A DNA stretch of 64,000 bases, from assembly GCA_948567375.1 (NCBI GenBank), contig OX419756.1, positions 52,776,333 through 52,840,332 on the forward strand. The letters run 5' to 3'. Below are positions 36,833-47,919 of the stretch, in pieces. The DNA comes from Lunularia cruciata. Its lineage: Eukaryota; Streptophyta; Marchantiopsida; Lunulariales; Lunulariaceae. The notes beneath the pieces were generated by a model, which was given only the letters and a program-made list of their open reading frames with translations, was not told the origin of the DNA and searched no databases. A program made the position numbers and the translations under genes. Numbering within the stretch: position 1 is the stretch's first letter; every line of letters starts with the position of its first letter.

Positions 36833-38395
36833 GGTGAGGCCAAATAGCATCACTAGGTACTCAAAGTGACCATACCTTGTTTGAAAGGCAATTTTTTGTT
36901 TGTCTTCTTTTGGTTATAACCACTCTACATATCAAGTGTAGTGAATTATTTTGCTCCATTGAGTTGATCAAACATGTCATCCATGCAAAGTAATGGGTAT
37001 TTGTTCTTCACTATTTATTGATTTAGGCCTTGGTAATCAATGCACATGCATATTGTACCATCCTTCTTCTAGACAAACAAGACAAGAGCCCCATATAGTG
37101 ATATGTTGGTTGGATAAACCCTTTTGGTTGCATACTCTCAATTTGAGCCTTGAATTCCTCCAACTCATGAAGTGATAGTTGATATGAGGTCTTACAAGGA
37201 GGTGTCTTACCCAGAAATATCTCAATTTTAGGATCTTCTCTCATTTTTGGTGGTAATCTTGAAGGTAAATCATCAAGAAAGACATCTTGAAACTCATCGA
37301 TCACATCTTTCAAATTCTCAAGAATTTTTGTATTGAGTTGTGCACTTTGGACTTCTCTTATTAGACCCATGAAACATCTATCTATTTGATTGGTACTTAT
37401 TGTCCTTATGACACAAAGTGACAATTCTTGCTTTTGTAATCTTTCTCTATTTCTAATAATCTTCCATTGGCTAGTTCTCACTATTTTCTTTCTCCAATCA
37501 ACCATGGAGTTGTAGAGCTCTATCCATGATATGCCTAAGATCATATCATAACAAGCTAATCATATCACTTGTCGTTCAATTGCTTCTTAATACTCTCTTA
37601 TAGAGAGTGCTACCTTTTTAGGTATGACTTAATCCTCTTTGTTTGACCATTAGATAACTCTACTTCTTCATTCTCATCCTTCTTTAGTTCCATCTTCAAC
37701 CTTATTACAATAGAGCAAGACAAGAAATTCTATATTGCTTTAGGATCTATCAATACTCTTACCTATTGTCTTTTAGGACTCCATTTACAATAATCAATTC
37801 AATTGTATTTGTGTTCCTTAACCTTTATGCACTCATCTTCTTTCTCTCCTTGCTTTTACTCTTTTCCATTGAGCCAGTAAGGCTATGAGGTAGAGTTATT
37901 GGCAATCTTTGTTTTTTGATGTGATTTTAGCATCCTCTTCTTCAATTCATCTCTTGAAGTTATGAAAGGTCATATGTATGAAGGCCAAGGCCATTTGATA
38001 GAAAGGTGAGCATGACAATTGTTAATTATACGCCAAACTCAGCTATAATTGTAACAACATTGTTGTTTTGCTTGAGCCCCTTCCACTTGTGGGACTCTAT
38101 CTATAATTTCTTTGACCCATCTTCATTCTCCTTGGAGGAGTTGTGCTCCTTGGTCTTGAAAGCCAATGTTGCACAATTCCATAAGAATTGGTACACCAAA
38201 GTGTGGTGTTTTAGCCCAATAATGTTGAGTTTGGACTACCTCTCTACCTCCTCTAAGATTGCTATTCTTTAAGCACACACAATGGCTTCGAAAATAATGC
38301 AAGGATTTTATCATCATTTCTTGGCAAATTTGCTCTTTTAAACCTCATTTGAAATTGTTAAGAGCTTTTGTTGGACTCATATTGGTTATTGCAAC

Positions 38396-39129
38396 TGTAA
38401 TACTCCGAGGACAAGAGAAGAGAGAAAACACAGATTGCACACTCAAACCATCGATGCCCCAAGGGAGCACCTTCTCTTTATTATATAGACAAAGAGGATC
38501 TCCGCCAAGGAAGCTCCACCATAGGATTAGGGACACAGATAGGTGACATGTCAACAAGCTCCACCCTTGGATCACTTACTTGGATGGGTGACATGTCTGG
38601 TCTAGGTCCTATCTGGTTGGTCAAACGAGCTTTGACCAAAGGGAATTTTTTAGGGAATCTTCTTGTAGAAATCTCAAAATCACGTAAGGTACCGTTGGAA
38701 AGCTCTCGACGAGACTAAGCAAGGGGGAGGGAAGGCCAGCCTGTACTCTATTTGGGGGGGATTTGCACATTTTTGAGGCCTAATTCATCCGTTTAGGCCT
38801 CCAAAATTGCCTTCAAAGATTTCAGGCATATTTTGGTTCCTACTCTATTAGTAGAAGTCCCCTTTTGGTGATACCTCTTTCTGATCTGTTTATTCCATCA
38901 TATGTTACATTGTTCCAGATGTTACCAAACCAATTCTCACCTTTAAATCATATGTCTAGCTATTGGTTCTAAGGTTCTTAAGTCTATTTTGGTTTCTGCC
39001 CTATTAGTAGAAGTACTCTTTTGGTGATACTTCTATCTGATCTATTTTGACCATCATGTATAACATCATTCTAGATGTTACCAAACCGAATTTCACATCT
39101 AGATCATATGGCTAGCTCTTGGTATTAAA
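38396..39129 (-). repeat. Solo LTR, TGTAATAC family, long form
   Basis: 734 bp between perfect duplications GCAAC (38391-38395 and 39130-39134). It sits in the gag region of the 35821-40902 element, so one LTR family has inserted into itself. A TTATTATATAGACAAAGAGG segment near 38478 is the TATA region read from the other strand. Confidence 0.9.
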
Positions 39130-40902
39130 GCAACACATAGATCAAGAAATGACTCCATGTACTCTTGTATGTTGTTCTTTTGCTTCAACTCCCATAGTTA
39201 GGTTTGAGCAATTTGCACAAAATCCATGAATTGGAATTCTTCAATAGCTCTTTCTTGCATTGTCAACCAAGTGATCTCTCTTCCTTCTGCAAACATTGAT
39301 TGTTCCCAAACATCATACCATGTGAGGATTATATCAATCAAGTAGTTGTATGAAAATACACCTACAAAGTGATCGGTGTTTTCAATTGTGAATAATCAAA
39401 AGTATTAATTAATTCTTGAAATCCAATTTTCCACTACTTCCATGGAACACTATCTCTTGTAAGGCTCAATGTTCTGCATCTTCTTCATCTGTAACAACAA
39501 TGTGGCTTCATTGTTGACCAAGGTTGATGTCGTCAACATGAGTGACTCTCCAAGTACTTTGGCCACTATTATTGAGTTTTAGGATGATTCCCCTTCTTGC
39601 ATTACATGATTGTTCTTAAAGGTATGTACTTGATGTTGCAATGTCTCCATTTTCATCTTGATCTCATGAAACTTGTTCAACATCCCTTGCATTCCTTGCA
39701 TCAGATCTTGCAACAAAGGCTCCATGATTTTTAAACACAAAAAATGCTCAATTGTTACTTCCTACTTCAATAAAGGGTTAATATGATCACTTGAGATGGG
39801 TACAAAAAATCGAGACTACTATTGGGACCTCAATGGCTAGTTGATAATATTCCTCACCAAAATTGCAAACTACTAAATCCCTAAACATCACTTTTGGTCT
39901 AACCACATAACTAATTTCTCCTTGAGTATTGAAAGGAAGAGGATTTGGTATATTAAAATCCATTGCATCATAAAAAAAATAGATTATCAAATCCCACTCT
40001 CTATCATGTATTGCCACAAGTAGAATCATTGGGTTTGGTGAATTCATTATTATATCCATCAACTTTGTTCCAAAATGGTAAAGAAGAGATACTCTCACTT
40101 GCTCATGTTGGATGTACATAATCTTGATGTAGAATGGATTCAAGAATAGATTATGAGGTGCAAGAAATTTTCCTTTGTGAGCATCTATTCCAAACTCTCT
40201 CTAGAACACCCCCAATTTATCAATTACACTATGTTTTCTTCTCTTGAAATTATTCAATCTCAATAGCTCATATTCCTCCAAGAGGGTTGATCTACTCTCT
40301 TGGATTTAAACACTTGATTTGATACTATTGTAATGTTCTAAGGATAGTAGAAAGCCCAAGAAAAACACAAGGTTTCATCTCTCAATACTTTGATGCACCA
40401 AAGGAGCACCATATCTTTATTATATAGCAAAGGGGATCGATTCAAAGAGAGCTCCCCCCTTGGATTAGATACATGTATTATTGATATATCAATGGGTTCC
40501 ATTAGCTCTATAGATTGGTGATATGTTGATCTTTGTCCTATATGGTTGGTCAAACAAGTTTGACCAAAAGGAATTTTTGAGAAATCTTCCAATAGGAAGC
40601 TCAAAACAACATGAGTGAGGTACCATTGGAATCTCTTGATGAGATGAATAATTGGAGAAGGTAACATCTTTCTCCTTAAGGAGGAAATAATCTTTTATTT
40701 TTTGAGGTCTAATTTATCCTTTTAGGCCTTTGTGATTGGCTCTAAAGTTTTCAAGGTTTTTTTGGCCTCTACCTTATTAGTGGAAGTATTATTTTGGTGA
40801 CAATTCTTTCTGATCTACTTAGACCATCACATAAACCATTCCTCAAGATATTACCAAGCCAATTTTCACCTCTAGATAGTATGTCTAGCTAATGGTATTA
40901 CA

Positions 40903-42407
40903 ATTTGACTCTCAAGCCTACAAGATGAAGCTTTGTAATCAGGTGGTCAAAGGTTTGCCTAATTTGGTCTATAAGACTTATGATATGTGTATCATTTGCC
41001 ATGAAGGAAAATACACAACCTAGCATGGCCAAAGTAGTAGATAAGAGAGCTCTCAAGTGAGCCTTGGCAAATAAAGATCCCCCTAAAAGATTTCCCTATC
41101 ATATATAGATAATTGAATCCAAGACAATGGCTCCTTCTTATGAAAAACCATGTTGGTAATAAAGGGAAGCAAGAGTGTCATAGAAGGACCACACAACAAG
41201 AATAAGAATTGCCAAGGATTCACTAACCTCCCTAAGTTCTCTAAAGATGGATGCATATGAGATGGTATTAAAAGTGTTTTCAGCATCCACTTGTAGGATA
41301 ACCCACTCTAGATCGATATCTAAGAGTGCACTAATGCCTAGAGATATAGCCTCACATCCTCAAATTGTAGCTACTCCAAACTAATGTAGATTGAGGTGTT
41401 GTTAAAAATAAGAGCAATTTTGAAAGACAATGGTGTAGCTAACCAAACAAAAAAGACCTTCCTAATAGAAATTGGTCTAATGCTCATGGTATCTTTCTCC
41501 ATTGTGAAGATTCAACTTGCACCTAACATCCAACTAATTGACATAGGAATATCTCCCCTTGTTACTACTATAGCCACTTGCAATAGTTTGGTTAAACCAT
41601 TAAAAGGATCATCTGCTTGAAAGCAACCTCTATATACTATCCCTAACAAGCCTCTTGAGGAGAGTTGTGAGGTAGTGCACAATACCTATGCAAAAAGTGA
41701 TCTATCAAGACATATAAGTTATTCAGGCTAATCATCTAAGACCTCTAATGATACTCCTTCTTTTGGATGCAAGATGTGGTAAGTATAGGGTAGACATAAT
41801 CTTATCAATGGGGCTAGCCATAGACAAAGGATGTAGTGCTTGTGTTGCTCCATTTTACTCTCCAACCTAACTCATATCCTACACTATTGTAATTGAGTGG
41901 AAATAGTGTAATTGAGTAAAATCTATGGCATGTTGTGCTTGAACTTGTCTCTTGTAATGTGTAGCCCTAATCAAATCCTCCTATAAGGAAGCTCATTCCT
42001 TTTCTTGGAATCTACAAGATATAGCAACCACCTCTTTATGCCCTATATGCCTTCACTTGAGATGCTAACGACTCTCACTACTCAACTCGTATCTCCAAAA
42101 TGGACAACAAAGGAATAGATGAAATATGCATAATCTTGAATGTTACTCTTGTCAATGTGGTCACTTGAGCATTCCCAATGGCCTGATCATAGTCCATGTC
42201 CATTCTTCCCACATGGGTCTTTATTCTTTGTGAAGTAAGACAATGGTAACACACTAGGCATGGTGTATCTTGAGCCGCTCTAGGTGGCCCAATATGGGAA
42301 AGTGTAGCTATGGTTAGCATACAAATAATGATAGTAACACCTGATGTCCCCCCCCCCCCCATATCTCCCCATACCTGCAAAAACACAACCCTCACATCCC
42401 AACTCAC
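40903..42407 (-). mobile_element. LINE relic A, 5' half with reverse transcriptase
   Basis: This continues LINE A across the LTR insertion. On the minus strand, from right to left: a zinc-finger-like segment C-L-V-C...H-V-G-R-M-D (42270-42200); then the RT core V-D-A-E-N-T-F-N-T-I-S (near 41290-41260); then R-E-L-R and L-G-G-S-L-F-A-K-A-H-L-R-A-L (near 41088-41046); then A-N-D-T-H-I (near 41000), in the place of the A-D-D-T-H-I box. The second catalytic Asp position reads Asn here, and several stops interrupt the frame. An N-terminal finger, RT and C-terminal C-x-C...HD segment in a single ORF suggest an early-branching LINE type. I cannot name the clade. Confidence 0.7.
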
Positions 42408-43390
42408 ATGAGTAAATGTTATCTTTCCAAACCCTAAAAACTATAAACTCTCATAACTTTCAACTCACATCTCAATAATTTTCAAACTAGGTTCTCATTG
42501 AACTAGACATGAATACCAAGATATTAACACAAAATATTCCAAACCTATCACTCTCAATATGCAATAATCACTCTAAACTCTAAAAAACCAAAAAAATATA
42601 TATCTTTGTACTCAATTCTCCATAGCCTTCAATCTAGATACCAATGGAATCAAAATTGGGAAGCAAAGAGAATTGATTGGTCACTCATATGCTATATGCT
42701 AGTAAATGCTCTAAAAATCCAAATTCTCTCCTCTCTCTCTCCTTCTTGTTGCCTCTCTCTCCCATCTCTAGGTTGATGTGGTATCCTAATCTGATATCCA
42801 TATGATGTAATTTATAGCATTCTGGTAGGAAAACCCATTTTAGTTGTATTTATGACCATTGATTGGTTGCTCATTGATTAGAATAACTTCTTGCACCATC
42901 TCAATGGGGAAATCTTATATCTTTTATGAAGTAAACATAAAAGAATTTCAAATCAGGTTACCTGATCTTAAATATAAAATTATGGTATGAACAGATTCAT
43001 AATTAAAATATCTCATTTATATAACAAATTATTATTGTGTTATATATTATTTTTACATTATTCATGTGAGATATTAATGAAATGGTAAATAATAATATTA
43101 CTCAATTTAACTCTAAAGACACTTGCAACGTGTAAATGTTTCTTAAGACAAAGATAGAATGTCTATTGTTAACACTATACTTTGAAAATTTTATTCTTTT
43201 ATGCATATTTTATCATTTAGTGTGGTTTGGCAATATGCAACTGCGTTTCATATCGTTCATTTTGTTATGGTATATATTGAGAAGGGCCAGCATAATCTGG
43301 ATCTGGTGAAATTAAATATATTTCCAGGAGTTAATTATTACATAAGATCTGGATACAAGGAGACTGGAGCAGAAGCAGTTACTCGAACAA
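42408..43390. other. Low-complexity and AT-rich spacer
   Basis: There is a C run (about 42347-42360), a pyrimidine-rich CTCTCT tract (42725-42780) and AT-rich DNA beyond. A 72-codon frame (43201-43419) has no recognised content. Confidence 0.5.
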
Positions 43391-43399
43391 GGGATCTAG

Positions 43400-43549
43400 A
43401 ATTCATTAAATGCATATAAAGTGCAAATGAAATACAAATATAACATATGCAAATCGAGATGAGTATTAAGAATTCATATATGCATTAAATGCATATAAAG
43501 TGGAAATGAAATATAAATATGATATATGCAAATCGAGATGAGTATTAAG
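43400..43549 (+). repeat. Tandem repeat, two copies of 79 bp
   Basis: GCATATAAAGTG recurs at 43412 and 43491, and AAATCGAGATGAGTATTAAG at 43451 and 43530. The copies are nearly identical, so this is a recent duplication. Confidence 0.8.
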
Positions 43550-43550
43550 G

Positions 43551-44640
43551 GGTTTCAGATTTAAAAAGTGATTGCTTCATGGGTAGTTTTTTGTATTCAT
43601 TAAAAAAGATTATGACTTGTAAAAGGATTTCTATGAAAACAGAACGCTCTTGTAGATTAGTTTTCGGGTAGTGAAAGCGACTTAGGTTGCTTTCATATTT
43701 GAACATAGACGGGCCAGGGTGAACATCAAGGATGACAGTGTGAAGTCACAACAAGAGAATTGGATGATAAGTGGACTTAGAGGCAGGGCTTAATCGACCG
43801 GTAAGTGATATGTATTAAGAGTATTAAGACAAAACGGTCAAAACTAAAGTATTGATGACAAACCATCCAAAAGTTTCGAAGTGCAAACCTAGAAGCGATC
43901 TAGATGCGCCACCCCGTGCATCTAAATAGAGACTAGACAGGAGCAACACTTGAATCATTCCCTTCTTGTGTGGGGTGAGTAGTGAATTTGCAAAATTTAA
44001 AACTATGTGACGAAATGATTCATTATAGTTTTTAAATAATATTAACATGATACTAGAATATAGTATTGGGTGAATAATGAATTTGAAATTTTGAACTATG
44101 TATGAAACATTATAATGTTAATATAATAATAAAATCGGTTTGTTCTACCTCTCCCGGTTTAGATTATCAAGTTTATAGTACATCTCAAAGTTGAGTGTAT
44201 GAATACAAATAAAGAATAAACAAGAACCAAAGAAAACATTTTAAATGATCAGCCCAATGGACCTATAGATTTTCTATGAACATTTAATTGTCATTTAATT
44301 GAGAAGAGACACAAGTCACTATGGATGTTCGGGATGGGCAGCTTGCAAATATTCTATGTGGGTTACACAAAAACTGGCTGCACGGGAAAAAAATCTCTCT
44401 TCCTTGAGACTATTAGGTTTTTTCAGAAATAGTTTTACAAAGCTCTATATATTTTCACATAGATTATTACAAAGCATTGACTAAATTAATACGGGTGCGG
44501 GCCAAAAGAAAAAAGATCCCACTAGGAGTTCTGTCCAAGTTCTTTATTATTAATACACTTGGAGGTTTCAGAGATAGTTTTGATGGATATCTACGGGATA
44601 AATAACAAACTTTGTAACTATTTTAGTGAACTATATATGG
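43551..44640. other. Spacer without recognised gene
   Basis: Mixed composition with short chance frames. The TATAGT/AATATTA-rich DNA near 43980-44130 carries two diverged copies of a GTGAATAATGAATTTGAAAT-like segment. I see no domain. Confidence 0.45.
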
Positions 44641-44649
44641 AGATGAGGT

Positions 44650-45150
44650 GTTAATAAATGAACACATTGTAAATTGTTTTACGATATATCACGTGAAATT
44701 TGTGTTCATTCATAAAAATCAGGCACTATATTATGGATGTTATATAGGATTGCCATATTATGTGGCTTCTTGAGAGAGTTGCCATGTTTTTTTGGTGGGT
44801 GATTCTTAGTGTGGGATTTATGAAACTTTTTGGTGGATCCAAAATGCCACTCTCAACTATTCAATTCAAATTCACCATCTGCAAATAAAAATGTTGTGTG
44901 CAAATGCTCTTGTCAATAAACTAAACCAATGGGTTTTGTAGTTTTACATTGTTGTGGTGTTTCATTTCCATAGATTAGTGCGGCAAGGGAGACAACACAA
45001 GTTATGAAAAATGATTCACATTGTCTTGCGGCAACCAAGAAATTAACTGAAGGTTGAGGAATTTTACTCCAAAAGAGCAACAAAAATTTAGCAAAGGGAG
45101 ATCAAGAACTTGATTGCAATGCGTGCTCACATTTGGATGCAAAATCAACG
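44650..45150 (+). mobile_element. Head segment of a Harbinger-like element, copy 1
   Basis: This segment aligns by eye with the reverse complement of 53990-54510. Shared strings include AATCAGGCACTA, TGGGATTTATGAAA, GGATCCAAAATGCC, GGAATTTTACTCCAAAAG and GGCAACCAAGAAAT. The frame is decayed. It lies upstream of, and in the same orientation as, the transposase relic at 46.4-47.7 kb, so I take the two as parts of one element (inference). Confidence 0.5.
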
Positions 45151-45300
45151 GGTGTTATTGAGCGGCTATTAGTGGCAATGAGTGACTACTTGTGGCAACG
45201 AGCAACATTGGGCACCAACAAGTAGCTATGGGCGGCATCAAGCAATGACAAGCAGCAACAAGCAGTGACAAGCAATGATGAGCAGTGACAAGCAACGATG
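45150..45300 (+). repeat. Degenerate GCAA/AGCA low-complexity block
   Basis: Short imperfect repeats of GGCAACGAGCA and AGCAGTGACAAGCAA type. It has no coding sense. It resembles the block at 52.6-52.7 kb beside the inverted partner element. Confidence 0.5.
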
Positions 45301-45378
45301 GGAAAAATCTCATTAATCCTAAATCAACACATTACATTAGGAGGAAACCGGCGTAGACCAGATTCACCCTAAACTAGA

Positions 45379-45709
45379 CACTTTATTAACCCTAATATGT
45401 AATTGATGCATTATGATATGACAATAGAAAACTCCATCTTCCTTATTTGCTACAAACCACCTCTTATGGAGTTTGCTAATAATAAGGAACTTGGCTAAAA
45501 CTCCGTAGTGGGACTCTTTCTTCCTCCCACCCATACCCTATACCAATTTAGTCAATGCTTCATAATAATCTATATGAAAATATATAGAGCCTTGAAAAAA
45601 TATTTTTGACCTACTACTCTATAGGAGGTGGTTCATAGAAAATAAAGGATATTGAGTTTTCCATTTTCATATCATAATGCATTAATTACATATTAGGGTT
45701 AATAAAGTG
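45379..45709. mobile_element. Foldback MITE with ~86-bp terminal inverted repeats
   Basis: The left arm starts CACTTTATTAACCCTAATAT at 45379 and the right arm ends with its complement at 45709. About 86 bp pair at close to 88 percent by eye, around a loop of about 160 bp that itself contains GGTGGTT/AACCACC complements. There is no coding capacity. The flanking triplets differ (AGA and CCT), so I cannot show a target duplication or assign a superfamily. The transcript would form a long hairpin. Confidence 0.7.
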
Positions 45710-45732
45710 CCTCATTTATGTTAAGGTGGATG

Positions 45733-45795
45733 TGCTAGCCACCAAAGAGTGCAACATAGTGTTCTAGCCACCAAAGAGTGCAACATAGTGATATA
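45733..45795 (+). repeat. Short tandem repeat, two ~31-bp copies
   Basis: CTAGCCACCAAAGAGTGCAA followed by CATAGTG occurs twice in direct succession. Confidence 0.85.
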
Positions 45796-46379
45796 CAAGA
45801 ACACAAATGACCAAGAAAATTGATCGTGGAGTTAGGAGATTTATGCACAAGTTTGCAAAATGAATGAGGAGGACGAGAATGAGAAAATTGATTGTGGAGA
45901 GGGAAGACTTGAGTGCAGGTTGTGTGAAGGTTGGAAGGGTGAGTGAATTCATTTGAATCTCAATCCATAATACTCAATTTCATTATTTAAAAAATCCCTT
46001 GTTCTAGTATTAGTTATAAAATGAAATTCTTATCTTGTTCTCTTGTGTAGCGTGTAGAGAATAGAGATTTAAGTGAGAACTATACAGCATGCCAAGAAGG
46101 TATTATCTTGGGTGATTCAAGAATCAAGTAGAGGATGAGAACAAAGAGGGAGAATATAATTTACTAGAAATATTAGAAAATGTATACAATGGATTATTTG
46201 ATTAGATTTGGCAATCTTGTAGCAAAGATTAGAAGATGAAGACAAAGAAGAAGAAGGAGATTTAGAAATTCTAGAGTTATTGATCAGTGGGTGGGAGTAT
46301 GCACATATGCATTGATATCTGGAACCCCAAGTTACTTATCCTTGTAGTTGAGAATTTGTTATAAAGTATTTTAGAAATC

Positions 46380-47714
46380 TCAATGTGAAGGCCTTTTGCT
46401 TGAGCACAAGGAGAGGAGGAGGATATCCACAATTTTTGCAGAGAAAGGTTTCCCGGTTGTGTTGGTTTGGTAGATGGAACACTATTTCCTCTTACTGACC
46501 CACCATGGATGGAGAAATCTATTTCATTCAAAGGGGTTCATATTCCATAAACAACAAAGTGATTTGTGATGATAAAAGGAGAATTATACATTTTATTGGA
46601 AGTAAGTTTTATATATATATATATATATAAATTTTTTCAATGTATTGGCATGTCTCTTTGTATATTTGCAGGATTTTATTCAAAGTATGATTTGATTAGT
46701 TTATTTGCAAGAATTTTAAGGTAATGTCACAACATGACTTGTTTGAAAGCTTCATCATTGTGGAATGATTTGAACCAAAGAGGAGGATGTCATAGTTTTG
46801 AGACAAAAGAGTACCTTCTAGGTGATTTGATTTTGGTTATGTATCCATGCATCACCTAGCATGTAAAAGACCAAGACCAAGGAGGGAAATAGTATAATGG
46901 AAATCATATGGAGACACATGAATATGAGAAACTTTGAATGCCTAGCATGAGCTTTGGCTGTGGTATTTATAAAGGCATACAAGGCTCTTGAGATGCTTCT
47001 CAAGAAACTTTCTTGAACCATTTTCTTGGAGTGCAAGCCAAGTTAATCAGGAAACTTCTCAAGAAGCTTCCTTCTAGAAGCCATCTACTTAGCATGCAAG
47101 CTAAGCTAGTTGGAAGCTTCTAGAAGTTATCTACTTGGGGTGCAAACTAAGCTAGCTAGGAAGCTTACTCCTAGAAGTTGCCACTTGGCATGCACATTAC
47201 CTAATACTTGGAAGGGTACAAAGTAGCTTCCTAGATACTACTAAAATATTCTAGACTAATTTGGCCCATTTGCTACTTTGTTAGCCTTGACTAACTTCAT
47301 TACTAAACCCCATATTGTTATTGGGACTATATGTAATATAGTCCTAGCTTTCAAGCAGGCCCAATCAAAGGACATGCAAGAGTTCAAAAAATATTTGGAA
47401 AAAGCAAGGGTGATAAATGAGCATTGTATAGGAGTATTGAAAGCTAGATGACATTCTCTTTGAGAGCTAAGAGTGCAACTTAAAGACAGTAGTAAAAATG
47501 AATACTTTTGAAAGTGGGTTTTAGTGTGTATTATTTACATAACTTTTTAATCAATAGGTTAGACATTTGGTCAAAAGATGATGGTAGATATACAAAGGAA
47601 ACTCAAATAGATTCAAAAAAGTCTTTGCATAGAATAGAACTTGGTAGAGAAGAAAGTAGGTCAAGGGTGATACAACAATGCCTTGCTCATCACCTTGATG
47701 ATATATCCAAATGA
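46380..47714 (+). pseudogene. PIF/Harbinger transposase relic (DDE_Tnp_4 type)
   Basis: The plus strand carries, in order and in shifting frames: F-P-G-C-V-G-L-V-D-G-T-L-F-P-L (about 46449-46492, first catalytic Asp in V-D-G-T); D-G-E-I-Y-F and V-I-C-D-D-K-R-R-I (to 46600); E-Y-L-L-G-D (about 46810-46835); Y-P-C-I-T; E-F-K-K-Y-L-E-K-A-R-V-I-N-E-H-C-I-G (from about 47370, third catalytic acidic residue in the N-E-H-C-I-G motif); L-R-E-L-R-V; and L-H-N-F-L-I plus L-A-H-H-L-D-D near the end. These are hallmarks of plant PIF/Harbinger transposases. The G-x-P-G-S-x-H-D segment with the second Asp is missing; an (AT)n run and unrelated DNA (46605-46740) lie there. A solo LTR splits the frame at 46861-47343. 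Confidence 0.82.
46861..47343 (-). repeat. Solo LTR of the 17-kb gypsy family inside the transposase
   Basis: The sequence closely resembles the LTRs at 17197-17692 and 23125-23626, including TGTAAAAG at the start, TATTTATAAAGGCATACAAGG and the ~63-bp CATGCAAGCTAAGCTAG modules. CTAGC lies on both sides (46856-46860 and 47344-47348). The last ~20 bp before the right copy do not match the other LTRs, so the right edge is less sure. Confidence 0.8.
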
Positions 47715-47919
47715 GTTTCTCTATAATAAAGTATTCATGCTTCAATTATTTATATTTGGTAGTGTTTCTTTCATTTTATCCCATATCATATCCATATCTC
47801 TCCACAAACACCAAGGTTACAAAAATGTATGTTGCTCCCTCGGCCATGACAAATCTTATTTAAAATTGCAAGATGACACTCAAGGACATCTTGTGTACAT
47901 TTGTAGGTATTAGGTGTTG

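Larger units (their letters stand above)
35821..40902 (-). mobile_element. Gypsy-type LTR element inserted in LINE A, broken
   Basis: About 5.08 kb, coding strand minus. The LTRs are 40329-40902 (5') and 35821-36412 (3'), of the same TGTAATAC family as the solo LTRs. The flanks CTTTG and ATTTG look like a slightly decayed 5-bp target duplication. A gag-like open stretch lies at 40143-39787. A protease-to-RT part lies at 37544-37023 (I-L-G-I-S-W, E-F-Q-D-V-F, L-P-P-K, L-S-x-H-E-L-E-E), which is Ty3-gypsy in character; later pol parts are not recognisable. A solo LTR of its own family is nested at 38396-39129. The element has many breaks, and its LTRs differ at about one base in five by eye, so it is old. 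Confidence 0.82.

Noticed and set aside
46605-46632. (AT)n run as a regulatory or origin signal
   Set aside because: It is a simple microsatellite inside a decayed transposase.
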